Part shown: piece by piece, positions 38,876-47,733 of the stretch
How positions within the stretch are numbered: position 1 is the stretch's first letter
Layout: every line of letters begins with the position of its first letter
DNA from: UBA721 sp002705165
GTDB lineage: Bacteria > Planctomycetota > Planctomycetia > Pirellulales > Pirellulaceae
DNA: 64,000 nt
Direction: 5' to 3'
NCBI GenBank assembly: GCA_045565995.1
Contig: JBJLEF010000002.1
Span: 62,001-126,000, forward strand
The notes under the pieces: model-generated
Told to the model about the DNA's origin: nothing
Database searches by the model: none
The model's input: the letters and a program-made list of their open reading frames with translations, nothing else
Made by a program: the position numbers and the translations under genes

Positions 38876-39877
38876 ATGCCTAACGACGTTGTACTGATCG
38901 ATCCTGAACATATGTACGAAATGCATGACGCGCAATATGTAAAAGTACTTGAAGATGCTGGATTTGAAGTCATTTACCCGGATGATCCTACGTTCTCTCG
39001 AGGTAAAGGGGAGGAAGAGACGATTGCTCAGCTGCAAAAGTGCAATGCGGTACTTGCCGGAGGGCCAATCATCACTGAAAACGTGATGGCTGCCTGTCCT
39101 GAATTACGGGTCATCGCAAGAAGTGGCGTTGGCTACGACCGTGTCGACATTCCCGGGGCAACCAACCACAACATCGCTGTCTGCATCACCCCAAATGCCA
39201 ATCATGAATCGGTTGCAGAACATGCTTTGATGTTGATGCTTGGCGTGGCTAAAGGAGTGCTTGCAAATGATGAGCATAGTCGTGCCGGACGATGGCCGCA
39301 ATCGGAAACACTACCCATTCGGGGTACGACCCTGGGAATTATCGGTCTGGGGCGAATTGGACGAAGTCTGGCGATTCGAGCCGTCGCCATGGGAATGAAG
39401 GTCATTGCTTATGAGCTATACCCCCATCAAGAGTTTGTAGCTCAACACAATATCGAATTAGTCGAGTTGGATAACTTACTAGTTCGCAGTGATTACGTCA
39501 GTATCCACTGTCCGGTTACAGAAGCAACCAAAGGGCTGGTTAACGCCAACTTTCTTTCGAAAATGAAACCAGGTAGTGTCCTTATTAATACGGCTCGCGG
39601 TGCGTTACAGGTAGAGGCGGATCTTTTCGATGCCTTGAAGAGTGGTCACCTGTATGGAGCCGGCCTGGATGTATTTGAGGAAGAGCCTCCGAGCGCGGAC
39701 AACCCTCTGTTCACTTTACCCAATGTAATCTTCAGTCCTCACATTGGATCTGGTGACCACTTGTCTCGCCTGATGATGGGCGTAGAGGCTGCCGAGTGCA
39801 TTGCGAATCTTCGCCATGGGAACTGGCCGGACGGCGCAGTGGTAAATGCGGAAATTCGTGACGGCTGGACTTGGTAA
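38876..39877 (+). CDS. D-isomer-specific 2-hydroxyacid dehydrogenase
   Basis: The 333-residue product starts at ATG 38876; a purine-rich AAGAGGAAG lies 12-20 bases upstream, and an upstream TTG (38852) would only add eight residues. It has no signal peptide and is therefore cytoplasmic. The NAD-binding Rossmann motif is 'LGIIGLGRIGRSLAIRA' with the acidic residue 'VIAYELYP'. The catalytic residues are visible: Arg in 'NTARGALQVEAD', Glu in 'DVFEEEPPSADNPL' and His in 'FSPHIGSGD'. The family (phosphoglycerate dehydrogenase-like) reduces 2-oxoacids to D-2-hydroxyacids. Its partner downstream is an HpcH/HpaI aldolase 31 bases away, pointing to a sugar-acid degradation step rather than serine synthesis (inference). 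Confidence 0.9.
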   Translation: MPNDVVLIDPEHMYEMHDAQYVKVLEDAGFEVIYPDDPTFSRGKGEEETIAQLQKCNAVLAGGPIITENVMAACPELRVIARSGVGYDRVDIPGATNHNIAVCITPNANHESVAEHALMLMLGVAKGVLANDEHSRAGRWPQSETLPIRGTTLGIIGLGRIGRSLAIRAVAMGMKVIAYELYPHQEFVAQHNIELVELDNLLVRSDYVSIHCPVTEATKGLVNANFLSKMKPGSVLINTARGALQVEADLFDALKSGHLYGAGLDVFEEEPPSADNPLFTLPNVIFSPHIGSGDHLSRLMMGVEAAECIANLRHGNWPDGAVVNAEIRDGWTW

Positions 39878-39908
39878 ACAGACGTATTATTTAAGACGGT
39901 ATTAAGAG

Positions 39909-40679
39909 ATGTACGACAATATCCAGGCCTTCAAGAACAAAATGGACGCCGGCCAGTTATGCGTAGGACCAACGGTTAGTTTCTCTGATGCTTCCGTCAC
40001 AGAAGCCCTTGCCGCAACGGCTGATTACATATGGATCGATCTTGAACACAGCCCCACTAACTTTGAGTCCATGGTAAATCACATCATTGCTTGTCGTGCG
40101 TGCAGTGTACCGGGAATCGTCCGAGTACCCTCCGGAGAGATCGCCTGGGTCAAACGCGTCTTAGACGCAGGTGCTGAAGGCATCATCCTACCTCAGGCAC
40201 AGACCGTTGCTGAAGTTCAGGAATTCGTAAATGCCTGTCGATATCCGATGCAGGGAACTCGGGGGTATGGTCCACGCCGCAGTACTAATTACGGCCGCAT
40301 TGAAAACGACACTTATCTTTCGCAAGCCAATCGTGAGACTTTCGTCGTCGGTCAAATCGAATCCCGAACTCTCGTAGACAACATTGATGCACTAGTTTCC
40401 ATAGATGGTTTAGACGGCGTGGTGATTGGGCCTTACGATCTCTCAGGCTCGTACGACTTGCCCGGGGAAATTGACCATCCAACCGTCGTGGAAGCGATTC
40501 AACTCTCCATCGACAAATGTCGTGAAGCGGGGGTTTATGTCGGCGTGGGAATGGGTAGCAGTGCAGCCACCGCCAAACGCTGGCATGCAGCGGGGGCTAA
40601 TTGGGCCATGGTCGGTGCCGATTACCAATATATGGTTCAGTTTGCGGATGACTTATATAAGAGTATCCGAAAGTCTTAA
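39909..40679 (+). CDS. HpcH/HpaI family 2-oxo-3-deoxy acid aldolase
   Basis: The cytoplasmic product has 256 residues and an intact HpcH/HpaI TIM barrel: 'DYIWIDLEHSPTNFESMVNHI' (with the conserved Glu and His), 'IVRVPSGEIAWVKRVLDAGAEGIILPQAQTVAEVQEFVNACRYP', 'TRGYGPRRSTNYG', 'QIESRTLVDNIDALVSIDGLDGVVIGPYDLSGS'. The family cleaves 2-keto-3-deoxy sugar acids or hydroxy-oxo-dicarboxylates to pyruvate (or glyoxylate) and an aldehyde with a divalent metal. It lies 31 bases after the dehydrogenase, in the same operon. The 'GPYDLSGS' segment matches the part of the barrel that binds the substrate carboxylate. The precise substrate is not readable from sequence. Confidence 0.9.
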   Translation: MYDNIQAFKNKMDAGQLCVGPTVSFSDASVTEALAATADYIWIDLEHSPTNFESMVNHIIACRACSVPGIVRVPSGEIAWVKRVLDAGAEGIILPQAQTVAEVQEFVNACRYPMQGTRGYGPRRSTNYGRIENDTYLSQANRETFVVGQIESRTLVDNIDALVSIDGLDGVVIGPYDLSGSYDLPGEIDHPTVVEAIQLSIDKCREAGVYVGVGMGSSAATAKRWHAAGANWAMVGADYQYMVQFADDLYKSIRKS

Positions 40680-40854
40680 AAGTCAACTCACCCGTACCGA
40701 TCGCTACACCGAGGAAGACAGCCTCTGGTCCAAAAAGAAAAAGCCTGCCTGCGACACTTCATAAGTTCGAAGGTTTTGGGTGTCGGGTAGCTTAGCGGTG
40801 CTGGCTAATTCCAGCAGGGATGTCGTAAATCCCTCGATTGTTAGCCTCGATTAT
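40680..40854. terminator. convergent intergenic region with a weak hairpin
   Basis: The 175-base gap separates the aldolase from a convergent DUF1501 gene. The only clear structure is GCTGG-CTAATT-CCAGC at 40800-40815, a six-base-loop hairpin without a following T-run. It may serve as a weak bidirectional terminator; nothing else is seen here. Confidence 0.25.
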
Positions 40855-42321
40855 TTAAAGCAGGCCTTCGATAGGCGATGCATGGTAGATGTGATGAGGG
40901 CGTTCTTCCTCGTCGTGCCAGGCGGTGGTATGAGGAATTCCCAGACAGTGATACATCGTTGCCGCCATATTCTCAGGCGTTTGGGGATCAGCTGCCGGAT
41001 AGGCAGCAATTTTATCTGAAGCCCCGATTACGCGGCCACCTTGAACTCCACCACCAGCAAAGAAGACCGTCTGCACAGCCCCCCAATGGTCTCGTCCCGG
41101 CTCATTAAACGAATCGCTTAGCAAGGAGATTTTGGGGGTACGACCAAATTCACCAGCCATCACAATAAGTGTTTCATCCAGTAGGCCTTCAGCCTCAAGG
41201 TCGCTAAGCAATGCACAAAGGGCCCGATCCGTCGGTGGAAACAGTTTTTCTTTCAAACGATAGAATGCATCACCGTGAGTATCCCAGGTTTCATTGTTAC
41301 CAAGATTAACCTGCACCATATTCACCCCTGCTTTCACGAGACGTTTAGCCATAAGCAGCGACCAACCGAAGCTATTAGCTCCATAACGTTCCTGCATCGC
41401 GGCATCAGCATTGGTCACATCTAAAGCATGCCGAATCTTCTGATCCGTCAGCAGAGAAATCGCTTGCTGACGATTATTGTCATAGCCGACCACCTTCGCG
41501 GACGTTTCGAGCTTCGCTCGTTGCTCATCGAGTGTATCAAGCAAGCCAAGTCGTCCACCAAGTCGTTTGCTATTCATTCCGTGCGGCAGGGTCAGATTAG
41601 GGGCCTGATAGACCCGACCGTCTTCCTTCATAGGCGGTTTTTTGCTTTGGTTTGGATAGGTATATTCCGGATAAGCCCCCCTCCACATTGGGTCTCCATA
41701 GGGCGATGCCTCAATGAAGAATGGGTCACGATGCGATCCCATTAATCCACCATACGCTCCAGGAATCACACCACCGGACCAGTGTACAAGCCGCTCCGGC
41801 AATACCACCGACGGGGGCAAGTTGTGATAACGAGGGGGCAAGGCATCACCTACAATTGACGAGATGGAAGGCCAGTCTGTTGGACGAGGTTTCCGATCCC
41901 CCTGAAACCCCGCGGGGGATTCGCTGCGCCCGGTAAGCATAAAAAAATGACCGAGAGTATGACCATTGGTTGGGTGAGTTAATGATCTGCAAATTGACCA
42001 TTTATCGCTCATCGATGCTAAGCCCGGCAGGTGTTCACAAATCTGCGTACCAGGCGTTTTGGTCGAGGTTGGGTTAAATTCACCTCGTACATCATCCGGA
42101 GCATCCGGCTTAAGGTCAAAACTATCCTGTTGTGCCAAACCACCCGATAGGAAGATGTATATCAGAGACTTTGCCTTCCCGTAGCCAGGCATCGAGTTGA
42201 ATGCTTTGAGATCTGCAGCCTGCAAGCCCTTGCGGTGATTCATTCCCAATCCAAGCAACCCTACAGCACCAGCCTGAACTGCTACACGACGACTAAAGCG
42301 AGGATGACTAAAGCGATTCAT
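40855..42321 (-). CDS. DUF1501 family protein, Tat-exported, not PSD1-linked
   Basis: The product has 488 residues. The N-terminus MNRFSHPRFSRRVAVQAGAVGLLGLGM is a twin-arginine signal. DUF1501 signatures differ from the PSD1-linked copies: 'IYIFLSGGLAQQDSFDLKPDAPDDVRGEFNPTSTKTPG', 'LIVMAGEFGRTPKIS', 'GRDHWGAVQTVFFAGGGVQGGRVIGASD' and 'NMAATMYHCLGIPH'. The motifs 'APDxxRG' and 'GRDHW' define the second subtype seen here (also 42503 and 61401). No PSD1 gene is adjacent. It is divergent from another member of the same subtype, with 181 bases between the starts. Confidence 0.92.
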   Translation of the reverse strand: MNRFSHPRFSRRVAVQAGAVGLLGLGMNHRKGLQAADLKAFNSMPGYGKAKSLIYIFLSGGLAQQDSFDLKPDAPDDVRGEFNPTSTKTPGTQICEHLPGLASMSDKWSICRSLTHPTNGHTLGHFFMLTGRSESPAGFQGDRKPRPTDWPSISSIVGDALPPRYHNLPPSVVLPERLVHWSGGVIPGAYGGLMGSHRDPFFIEASPYGDPMWRGAYPEYTYPNQSKKPPMKEDGRVYQAPNLTLPHGMNSKRLGGRLGLLDTLDEQRAKLETSAKVVGYDNNRQQAISLLTDQKIRHALDVTNADAAMQERYGANSFGWSLLMAKRLVKAGVNMVQVNLGNNETWDTHGDAFYRLKEKLFPPTDRALCALLSDLEAEGLLDETLIVMAGEFGRTPKISLLSDSFNEPGRDHWGAVQTVFFAGGGVQGGRVIGASDKIAAYPAADPQTPENMAATMYHCLGIPHTTAWHDEEERPHHIYHASPIEGLL

Positions 42322-42502
42322 CTCAACAACTCACCTAACTTTGAACAAATTTTTAACCTCTTTTATTATCGGAAGAATTCAAATTCAGGTCAATTTATAT
42401 TGTCGCAGTTAACCTCACTAATGGTCCAAGCGAGGGGGTTTTTAAAAAAAACAGGTGAATCTTCACTATACTGAACGCATTCAAGAAAATTGAGAGACAA
42501 CC

Positions 42503-43954
42503 ATGCTTCAAATATTGGGTAATAAAAGCGGGGTATCGCGACGGCAACTATTGCAAGTTGGTGGTGCAGGCATGCTTGGCATGCACTTTGACCACGTGCT
42601 AAAGGCCGAAGAGCAAACTCCACAAAAAGAATCTCACAGAGGAAGGGCGAAGGCAGTCATTTTCGTTTTCCTTTTTGGAGGCCCCAGTCAACTTGAAACC
42701 TTCGACGTACGTCCCAATGCTCCTGATACGATAAGAGGGCCCTTTCAAACGATTCCTACGAAGACGCCAGGCCTGCGATTCTGTGAACACTTACCTAATC
42801 TAGCTAAAATTACGGACAAATTCGCACTAATACGTACTCTTAATCACAGTGAAAACAATCACAACGGCTGCCACTTCATTCAAACCGGACAACCGCTTCC
42901 CCCGGCCGAACGAGGTTCGGCTAATGTCAGTGCTACAGACAAGGACTGGCCTGCATTTGGGAGCGTTGTCTCCTATGTCGACCGCAATCTCCACAAACGA
43001 CCAGCAGGGGAAATCCCACCCTACTTTATGATCCCCAACACGATTGGACGATTCGCAGGTTACGATTACAGTGGGCAATATGCTGGGTGGCTAGGCAAAG
43101 AGTATAACCCGATGGCAACTCGGATCAATAAGCTGCACACTAAAGACAATCCATTCTTCCGTGATTGTGAAGATTCCCAATTGAACTTTCAACCGCCGGG
43201 GCTAACCCGGGCGCCGGATATCACAATCGATAGGCTCAATCGCCGACTTGATCTCCGATCCCAGTTCGACAAAGAACGCCGTCTATTAGACCAAGCTCAG
43301 GTAGCAAAGTCTTTTGGAGCTTTGCGAAACAAAGCCCTTCATATGATAAACTCCCCCCATGTTGCGCAGGCTTTTGACCTTCGACAGGAATCAGACGAGA
43401 TGCGAGACCGATACGGGCGAAGCCTCTTTGGCCAGTCACTATTAATGAGTCGGCGGCTCGTGGAAGCCGGCGCAAGGTACGTCACCGTGGGATGGGATAT
43501 GGCTGTCCGAGGTGATGACACTACGAGCTGGGATAGCCATCGCAACCTAACCAAAATTAACAGGGATTACCTGCTACCGGGACTCGACCGCAGTTTGCCT
43601 CCTTTCCTCCTCGATTTGGAAGAACGTGGCATGCTCGACGACACGCTGGTACTGGTCTGTGGTGAAATTGGTCGCACTCCCAAATTCCTCAACCGGGGAA
43701 ATTCCGATGGCCGAGACCATTGGTCTTACTGTTTTCCAGCCCTAATGACCGGTGCCGGCATACAGCAAGGCGCAATCTATGGAGAGTCAGACAAGCATGC
43801 GGCTTATCCGCTATCAGATGCCGTTTCACCTGCTGATATCGCTGCAACAATCTATGATCGTCTGGGGATTGATCCTGAAACCAGAGTTCCTGGACCACAG
43901 GGACGTCCAGTCTCAATCGCTGAAGGTGGTAACGTTCTGGACCGATTACTTTAA
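42503..43954 (+). CDS. DUF1501 family protein, not PSD1-linked
   Basis: The 483-residue product starts MLQILGNKSGVSRRQLLQVGGAGMLGM, a twin-arginine signal. It shows 'FVFLFGGPSQLETFDVRPNAPDTIRGPFQTIPTKTPG', 'YVTVGWDMAVRGDDTTSWDSH', 'LVLVCGEIGRTPKFLNRG', 'GRDHWSYCFPALMTGAGIQQGAIYGESD' and 'DIAATIYDRLGIDPE'. It belongs to the 'APDxxRG/GRDHW' subtype and is divergent from the previous gene. The 181-base space between the two is AT-rich with runs of T and A (around 42437-42448), a reasonable site for two divergent promoters. The stop codon shares three bases with the stop of the convergent zinc-ribbon gene. Confidence 0.92.
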   Translation: MLQILGNKSGVSRRQLLQVGGAGMLGMHFDHVLKAEEQTPQKESHRGRAKAVIFVFLFGGPSQLETFDVRPNAPDTIRGPFQTIPTKTPGLRFCEHLPNLAKITDKFALIRTLNHSENNHNGCHFIQTGQPLPPAERGSANVSATDKDWPAFGSVVSYVDRNLHKRPAGEIPPYFMIPNTIGRFAGYDYSGQYAGWLGKEYNPMATRINKLHTKDNPFFRDCEDSQLNFQPPGLTRAPDITIDRLNRRLDLRSQFDKERRLLDQAQVAKSFGALRNKALHMINSPHVAQAFDLRQESDEMRDRYGRSLFGQSLLMSRRLVEAGARYVTVGWDMAVRGDDTTSWDSHRNLTKINRDYLLPGLDRSLPPFLLDLEERGMLDDTLVLVCGEIGRTPKFLNRGNSDGRDHWSYCFPALMTGAGIQQGAIYGESDKHAAYPLSDAVSPADIAATIYDRLGIDPETRVPGPQGRPVSIAEGGNVLDRLL

Positions 43955-44373
43955 CGGCCCATTCGTTTTGCCAACGCAGCAAACATTGCCTTCATGCCCC
44001 TATCAACCTGAACTGCATCGAGCTGCTGCTTATCTTCGAGAAGCTTATCCAATTCATGCTTATCGAGCCACATTCCAAAACAGACCGCACAGTGATCCAT
44101 TTTTACCGGCTTCATATACGACACATAATTGGTACGCAAGCCCTCATCGACACAACGGGGACACCGGAGATATCCGTCTAGGGACGACATCGGAGCCGGT
44201 GGATTCCCATATTGTTCCTCAAGTGTCTTCTCAATCTCTTGAAGCCCGGTCTTACGAAGTGTTTCTAATTCACCATGATCTAGCCAAATCCCATCACAGC
44301 TCTGGCACTTATCAACGGTAATATCCTCAATCGACAGGCGAGTCAGCATCGCTCCGCATTTCGGACATTTCAT
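43951..44373 (-). CDS. small zinc-ribbon (TFIIB-type zinc finger) protein
   Basis: The product has 140 residues, has no signal peptide and is cytoplasmic. Two zinc-ribbon modules are evident: residues 1-40 with 'MKCPKCGAMLTRLSI' and 'DKCQSCDGIWLDHGELETL', and residues about 65-115 with 'LRCPRCVDEGLRTNYV' and 'DHCAVCFGMWLDKHELDKLL'. Each has two CxxC pairs and the WLDxxEL helix of the zf-TFIIB family (COG3809). The function of these bacterial proteins is not established. The gene is convergent with the DUF1501 gene and 34 bases downstream of the alpha-galactosidase-like gene's end, in the opposite reading direction to it only at the sense that both are on the minus strand with this gene lying after it. 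Confidence 0.88.
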   Translation of the reverse strand: MKCPKCGAMLTRLSIEDITVDKCQSCDGIWLDHGELETLRKTGLQEIEKTLEEQYGNPPAPMSSLDGYLRCPRCVDEGLRTNYVSYMKPVKMDHCAVCFGMWLDKHELDKLLEDKQQLDAVQVDRGMKAMFAALAKRMGR

Positions 44374-44407
44374 ATCGAACTCCTTTCACCACGAAAAGAC
44401 ATTAGGG

Positions 44408-47400
44408 TTAACGTTGGCGATATTTATAGACGGCAGCTGATCGAGGAACCGGCAGAGAGACCGTCAAACCTTCCCCAGCCAATTTTGCACCCGAAGCTCT
44501 GCCAACAACATCTCCATTGAGATCTGTGATGACATAAGTCGCTGAAAGATCCAAGCCACGCAATTTATATTGCATTTGAGAGGCCGGGCTATCAGGTCTT
44601 CTGAATGCCATCACGATACCCGAATCCTCTGAAGGCCTATCAAACTGCCAGGCCATCCAGACATCATTATCCGTCCTGTACGTTGTGAGCGGATAGTAGT
44701 CATCATAATAGTACGCAATCACTTCCTGTCGTTTCTTTAACAACACCTTCGCCGCCTCGAAATCAAAGTCTTCTCGACGGACGTCCCACGTGGTTGTATT
44801 GGAGGGAGCCAATTGACTCCAAAAAGTGTAGGGATCGGTCGTATTAATGCCCGTTCCAAAAAACGGGATCCACATCGCCATGCCGTAAGTCAATGTTTGC
44901 ATACCTGTTGTCTCATAGGCATAATCACTACGCCAGAGTGGAACAGCTCGACGAAGTGTTTCGAGTTCATTGCGGCTCCCGCCGCCGGAACAAATGTCGA
45001 TTCGCAACATAGGATGCCGTTCTCTCAACGCATCCCAATATCCCAGCAATCCTTCAACATGCTTCATTTCAGAAATCCCCCGACGCCCGGGCTCATCATT
45101 AGACTTCCAGTAAGAAAGAGGCGGAATCCCATCATGACGGTATAGATCCACACCCTGACTTTGAATTCGAGAATCCACATAGTCTGTCATCCAGGCAGCA
45201 GCGTCCGAATTACCAAAATCAAACAACCTCATATCACCTCGACCCCATGGAGGAGCCTGCGGAGTATCTAGTCGCACCCAGCACGAGAGCGTGTAGTTAG
45301 CATGTGCCGAGTTAGGAATTTCAACTCCGTAGTCATTATTAAAAGCTAATGCCTGATCATCACCACCTCGGACCCCGGGAACATACCGGAATTCGCCGCT
45401 ACCGATTTTGTCACCATCGACATTCCCGGCAACATCTCTAATATCACCGTCAAACGAATAGTGATGTAACGGACTCAACGCAAGTTTATGGGCAAACAAC
45501 TGGCGAACCTGTTCCGGGGACAACGCCGAAGCATAGACTCGAACATCGTCAATTTCACCCACAATACCTCTCGTTTGATACTGCCGTCCGACCCCAAACG
45601 ATTTATTCCTATCCATCAATCCGATATTGTCTGACTCAGCCACTGCACTTAGCTGACCATCAATGTACAAATTAAGCTCACTGCGTTGCGATTTCTCGTT
45701 AACAAACCGGGTTGCCGTTACGAGATGCCATTGACCATCGACTAGTGATTTCTTACTGGTTGCTGTTGCATCCGGATTTCCAGTCCCAAAGGCCGCGACA
45801 TCTTCCATTAATGTCATTCCTGAATCATTAACGTGAGCCGGAAACTCACCTTGAATAAGCGCATGTCCCATCCACCACTCCGCACCACCCTTGAGTAGCC
45901 ATTCCGATTGGTGTTGATCAATTTGGGAACCCCGCGTGACCAATTCCGGTGTAAACCAGAGAATGAACTGCATATCACGCGCATGCAAATGATCGGAAAT
46001 CGGTTTGAGACCGTTCGGGAAACGTTGGCGATTAGGATCCCAACTTCCTACATTAAGCCAATAGTCTTTGTAGTTATACCAACCGGCATCGATCCACCAG
46101 TAATCCGGTTTAATACCATTATCGACATACCGGTTTACGAACATTTTCTGATTGTCTTCAGTCGCACCAGAACTTTCAATGTAATGCGCGGAACTGGAAG
46201 CATTATGTTGAAACGGGGGTAGCGCTCCATCCGATGTGCGAGGTAAGTTGCTTTCGATCATCCAGCGGCGCCAGAGATTTTGCGCCCGCAACCAATCCCC
46301 GCCCTGCCACAAGAGCATCGCGATTCTTGGTGTCCTCACTTGCTCTCCGGGATTTAGATAAAATGCCGTGTCCTGCTGACCGGCTTCAAGGACCAATGTT
46401 CGTTGACTGTCGCGCGTGAATGCAGCCTTCCACTGTCCCGGCCAACCAATGGCAAATACGGCTCCTTGACCGTTCCACTCCAGATTAAAAAAGGGCAGGT
46501 CATTGCTAGCGGGCAAACCAATCAGGGAACTAAGTTCTTTCGATGACTCCTTACCGAGAATCGTTACCCGCGGCGCATAATCTGTCTCGTCTGACATGCG
46601 AACCAGAGAATGGGGACTCCCATTACTATGATGGAGTGTAAATTCACCTTCACCATTTCGTTCAAAGCTTAAATCAAGAGGTAAAAGATTCTCGATCAAT
46701 GCCGTTGGCGAGTCAGATTCGTTCCTCAATTTCAGCACCCACTCAACAACAGGCAGGGTACGATTCATCGTCAATACACAATCAACAACTAATCCTGTTT
46801 TCGGATCTCGATAACTAACTGTCTTATCAATTGTTTTCTCAGTATGACTTGTTGCTTCCCAGCTCCGTTCCCAGGTCGCCAAAAATTCATGTGAGTCTTG
46901 CCCGCCATATTGAAAAGAAAAGGGCAGCGCGGGTTTTGGCGCTACCCCAAGAGGGGCTATTGGCAAGTCTCCCAGGCGAATCCGGCGCCCCCCCACCAAC
47001 TCCACTTCGGCATTGGCCCAATTTGACTGATTAAAGTCAACCTGCTCAATAACACCATCCTGACTTCCCTTCGTGCTAATGGTGAATGCCTGAACTCCAT
47101 CTAAAGGCACGGAGACTCTTTGACCGGGCATCCCCTCACGCATGACGGGAGATTCATACAGCTTTTTGTCGCCAACCGACACTACACCTACCACCGAACC
47201 GCGGCCTGCATTGGAATAAAAACTGGTAACCCGATTGCTATCCACACCGAAAACGGCTTCGAAGTGACGGGCAGAACTTGGCAGAACAACACGAATGGTT
47301 CCCGGGGAGGCAAGATAGAGTCCGTGTTCGTACGTTCTTCGATTGATCTTCATCGGCAACGCCCCCAGTTGCTTATGATACACCTTGGTCGTTGCCATAT

Positions 47401-47587
47401 TCTTGAGCAGAGGCCCATGTTCGAGTTGCACCTCTAAATAGCCGTCGTGACGAGAAATAATCTCTTCGTCTGTAAAACTATCGCGAACCCAATCATCGAC
47501 ATTCTTCAATTCAACCTGCTGAGGCTCAACCGCCACGAGGGAATGAACCAATAGCGAGCAAATCAACCAACATTGAATACGTAACAT
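44408..47587 (-). CDS. NPCBM - GH36-like alpha-galactosidase with LamG inserted in the catalytic barrel
   Basis: The 1059-residue product starts at ATG 47587 (signal peptide MLRIQCWLICSLLVHSLVAVE); a TTG 21 bases upstream is less likely. Residues about 25-165 form an NPCBM carbohydrate-binding module ('HGLYLASPGTIRVVLPSSARHFEAVFGVD'). A GH36-type beta-sandwich and barrel follow with 'NGIKPDYWWIDAGWYNYKDYW', 'GLKPISDHLHARDMQFILWFTPE' and 'SEWLLKGG'. Residues about 566-782 are then LamG-like. The barrel resumes at 'RLFDFGNSDAAAWMTDYV', with the probable nucleophile region 'GVDLYRHD', then 'LRIDICSGGGSRNELETLRRAVPLWRSDY' with the likely acid/base Asp. The enzyme should cleave terminal alpha-galactosides outside the cytoplasm. 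The LamG segment interrupting the barrel is unusual. A four-sulfatase operon lies 5 kb away. Confidence 0.82.
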   Translation of the reverse strand: MLRIQCWLICSLLVHSLVAVEPQQVELKNVDDWVRDSFTDEEIISRHDGYLEVQLEHGPLLKNMATTKVYHKQLGALPMKINRRTYEHGLYLASPGTIRVVLPSSARHFEAVFGVDSNRVTSFYSNAGRGSVVGVVSVGDKKLYESPVMREGMPGQRVSVPLDGVQAFTISTKGSQDGVIEQVDFNQSNWANAEVELVGGRRIRLGDLPIAPLGVAPKPALPFSFQYGGQDSHEFLATWERSWEATSHTEKTIDKTVSYRDPKTGLVVDCVLTMNRTLPVVEWVLKLRNESDSPTALIENLLPLDLSFERNGEGEFTLHHSNGSPHSLVRMSDETDYAPRVTILGKESSKELSSLIGLPASNDLPFFNLEWNGQGAVFAIGWPGQWKAAFTRDSQRTLVLEAGQQDTAFYLNPGEQVRTPRIAMLLWQGGDWLRAQNLWRRWMIESNLPRTSDGALPPFQHNASSSAHYIESSGATEDNQKMFVNRYVDNGIKPDYWWIDAGWYNYKDYWLNVGSWDPNRQRFPNGLKPISDHLHARDMQFILWFTPELVTRGSQIDQHQSEWLLKGGAEWWMGHALIQGEFPAHVNDSGMTLMEDVAAFGTGNPDATATSKKSLVDGQWHLVTATRFVNEKSQRSELNLYIDGQLSAVAESDNIGLMDRNKSFGVGRQYQTRGIVGEIDDVRVYASALSPEQVRQLFAHKLALSPLHHYSFDGDIRDVAGNVDGDKIGSGEFRYVPGVRGGDDQALAFNNDYGVEIPNSAHANYTLSCWVRLDTPQAPPWGRGDMRLFDFGNSDAAAWMTDYVDSRIQSQGVDLYRHDGIPPLSYWKSNDEPGRRGISEMKHVEGLLGYWDALRERHPMLRIDICSGGGSRNELETLRRAVPLWRSDYAYETTGMQTLTYGMAMWIPFFGTGINTTDPYTFWSQLAPSNTTTWDVRREDFDFEAAKVLLKKRQEVIAYYYDDYYPLTTYRTDNDVWMAWQFDRPSEDSGIVMAFRRPDSPASQMQYKLRGLDLSATYVITDLNGDVVGRASGAKLAGEGLTVSLPVPRSAAVYKYRQR

Positions 47588-47733
47588 CAAGACTATATCC
47601 CTAGGCAAAACGAAATCTGCAACCCGAATTATACCTCATTCAGAAAGTTGATTTGTAAAGCATCTATTTCTCAGGTAGTGGCCGCGGGGTAAAATAACAA
47701 TTCGAGGATCTTCATTGGACCGGACTAATATAG

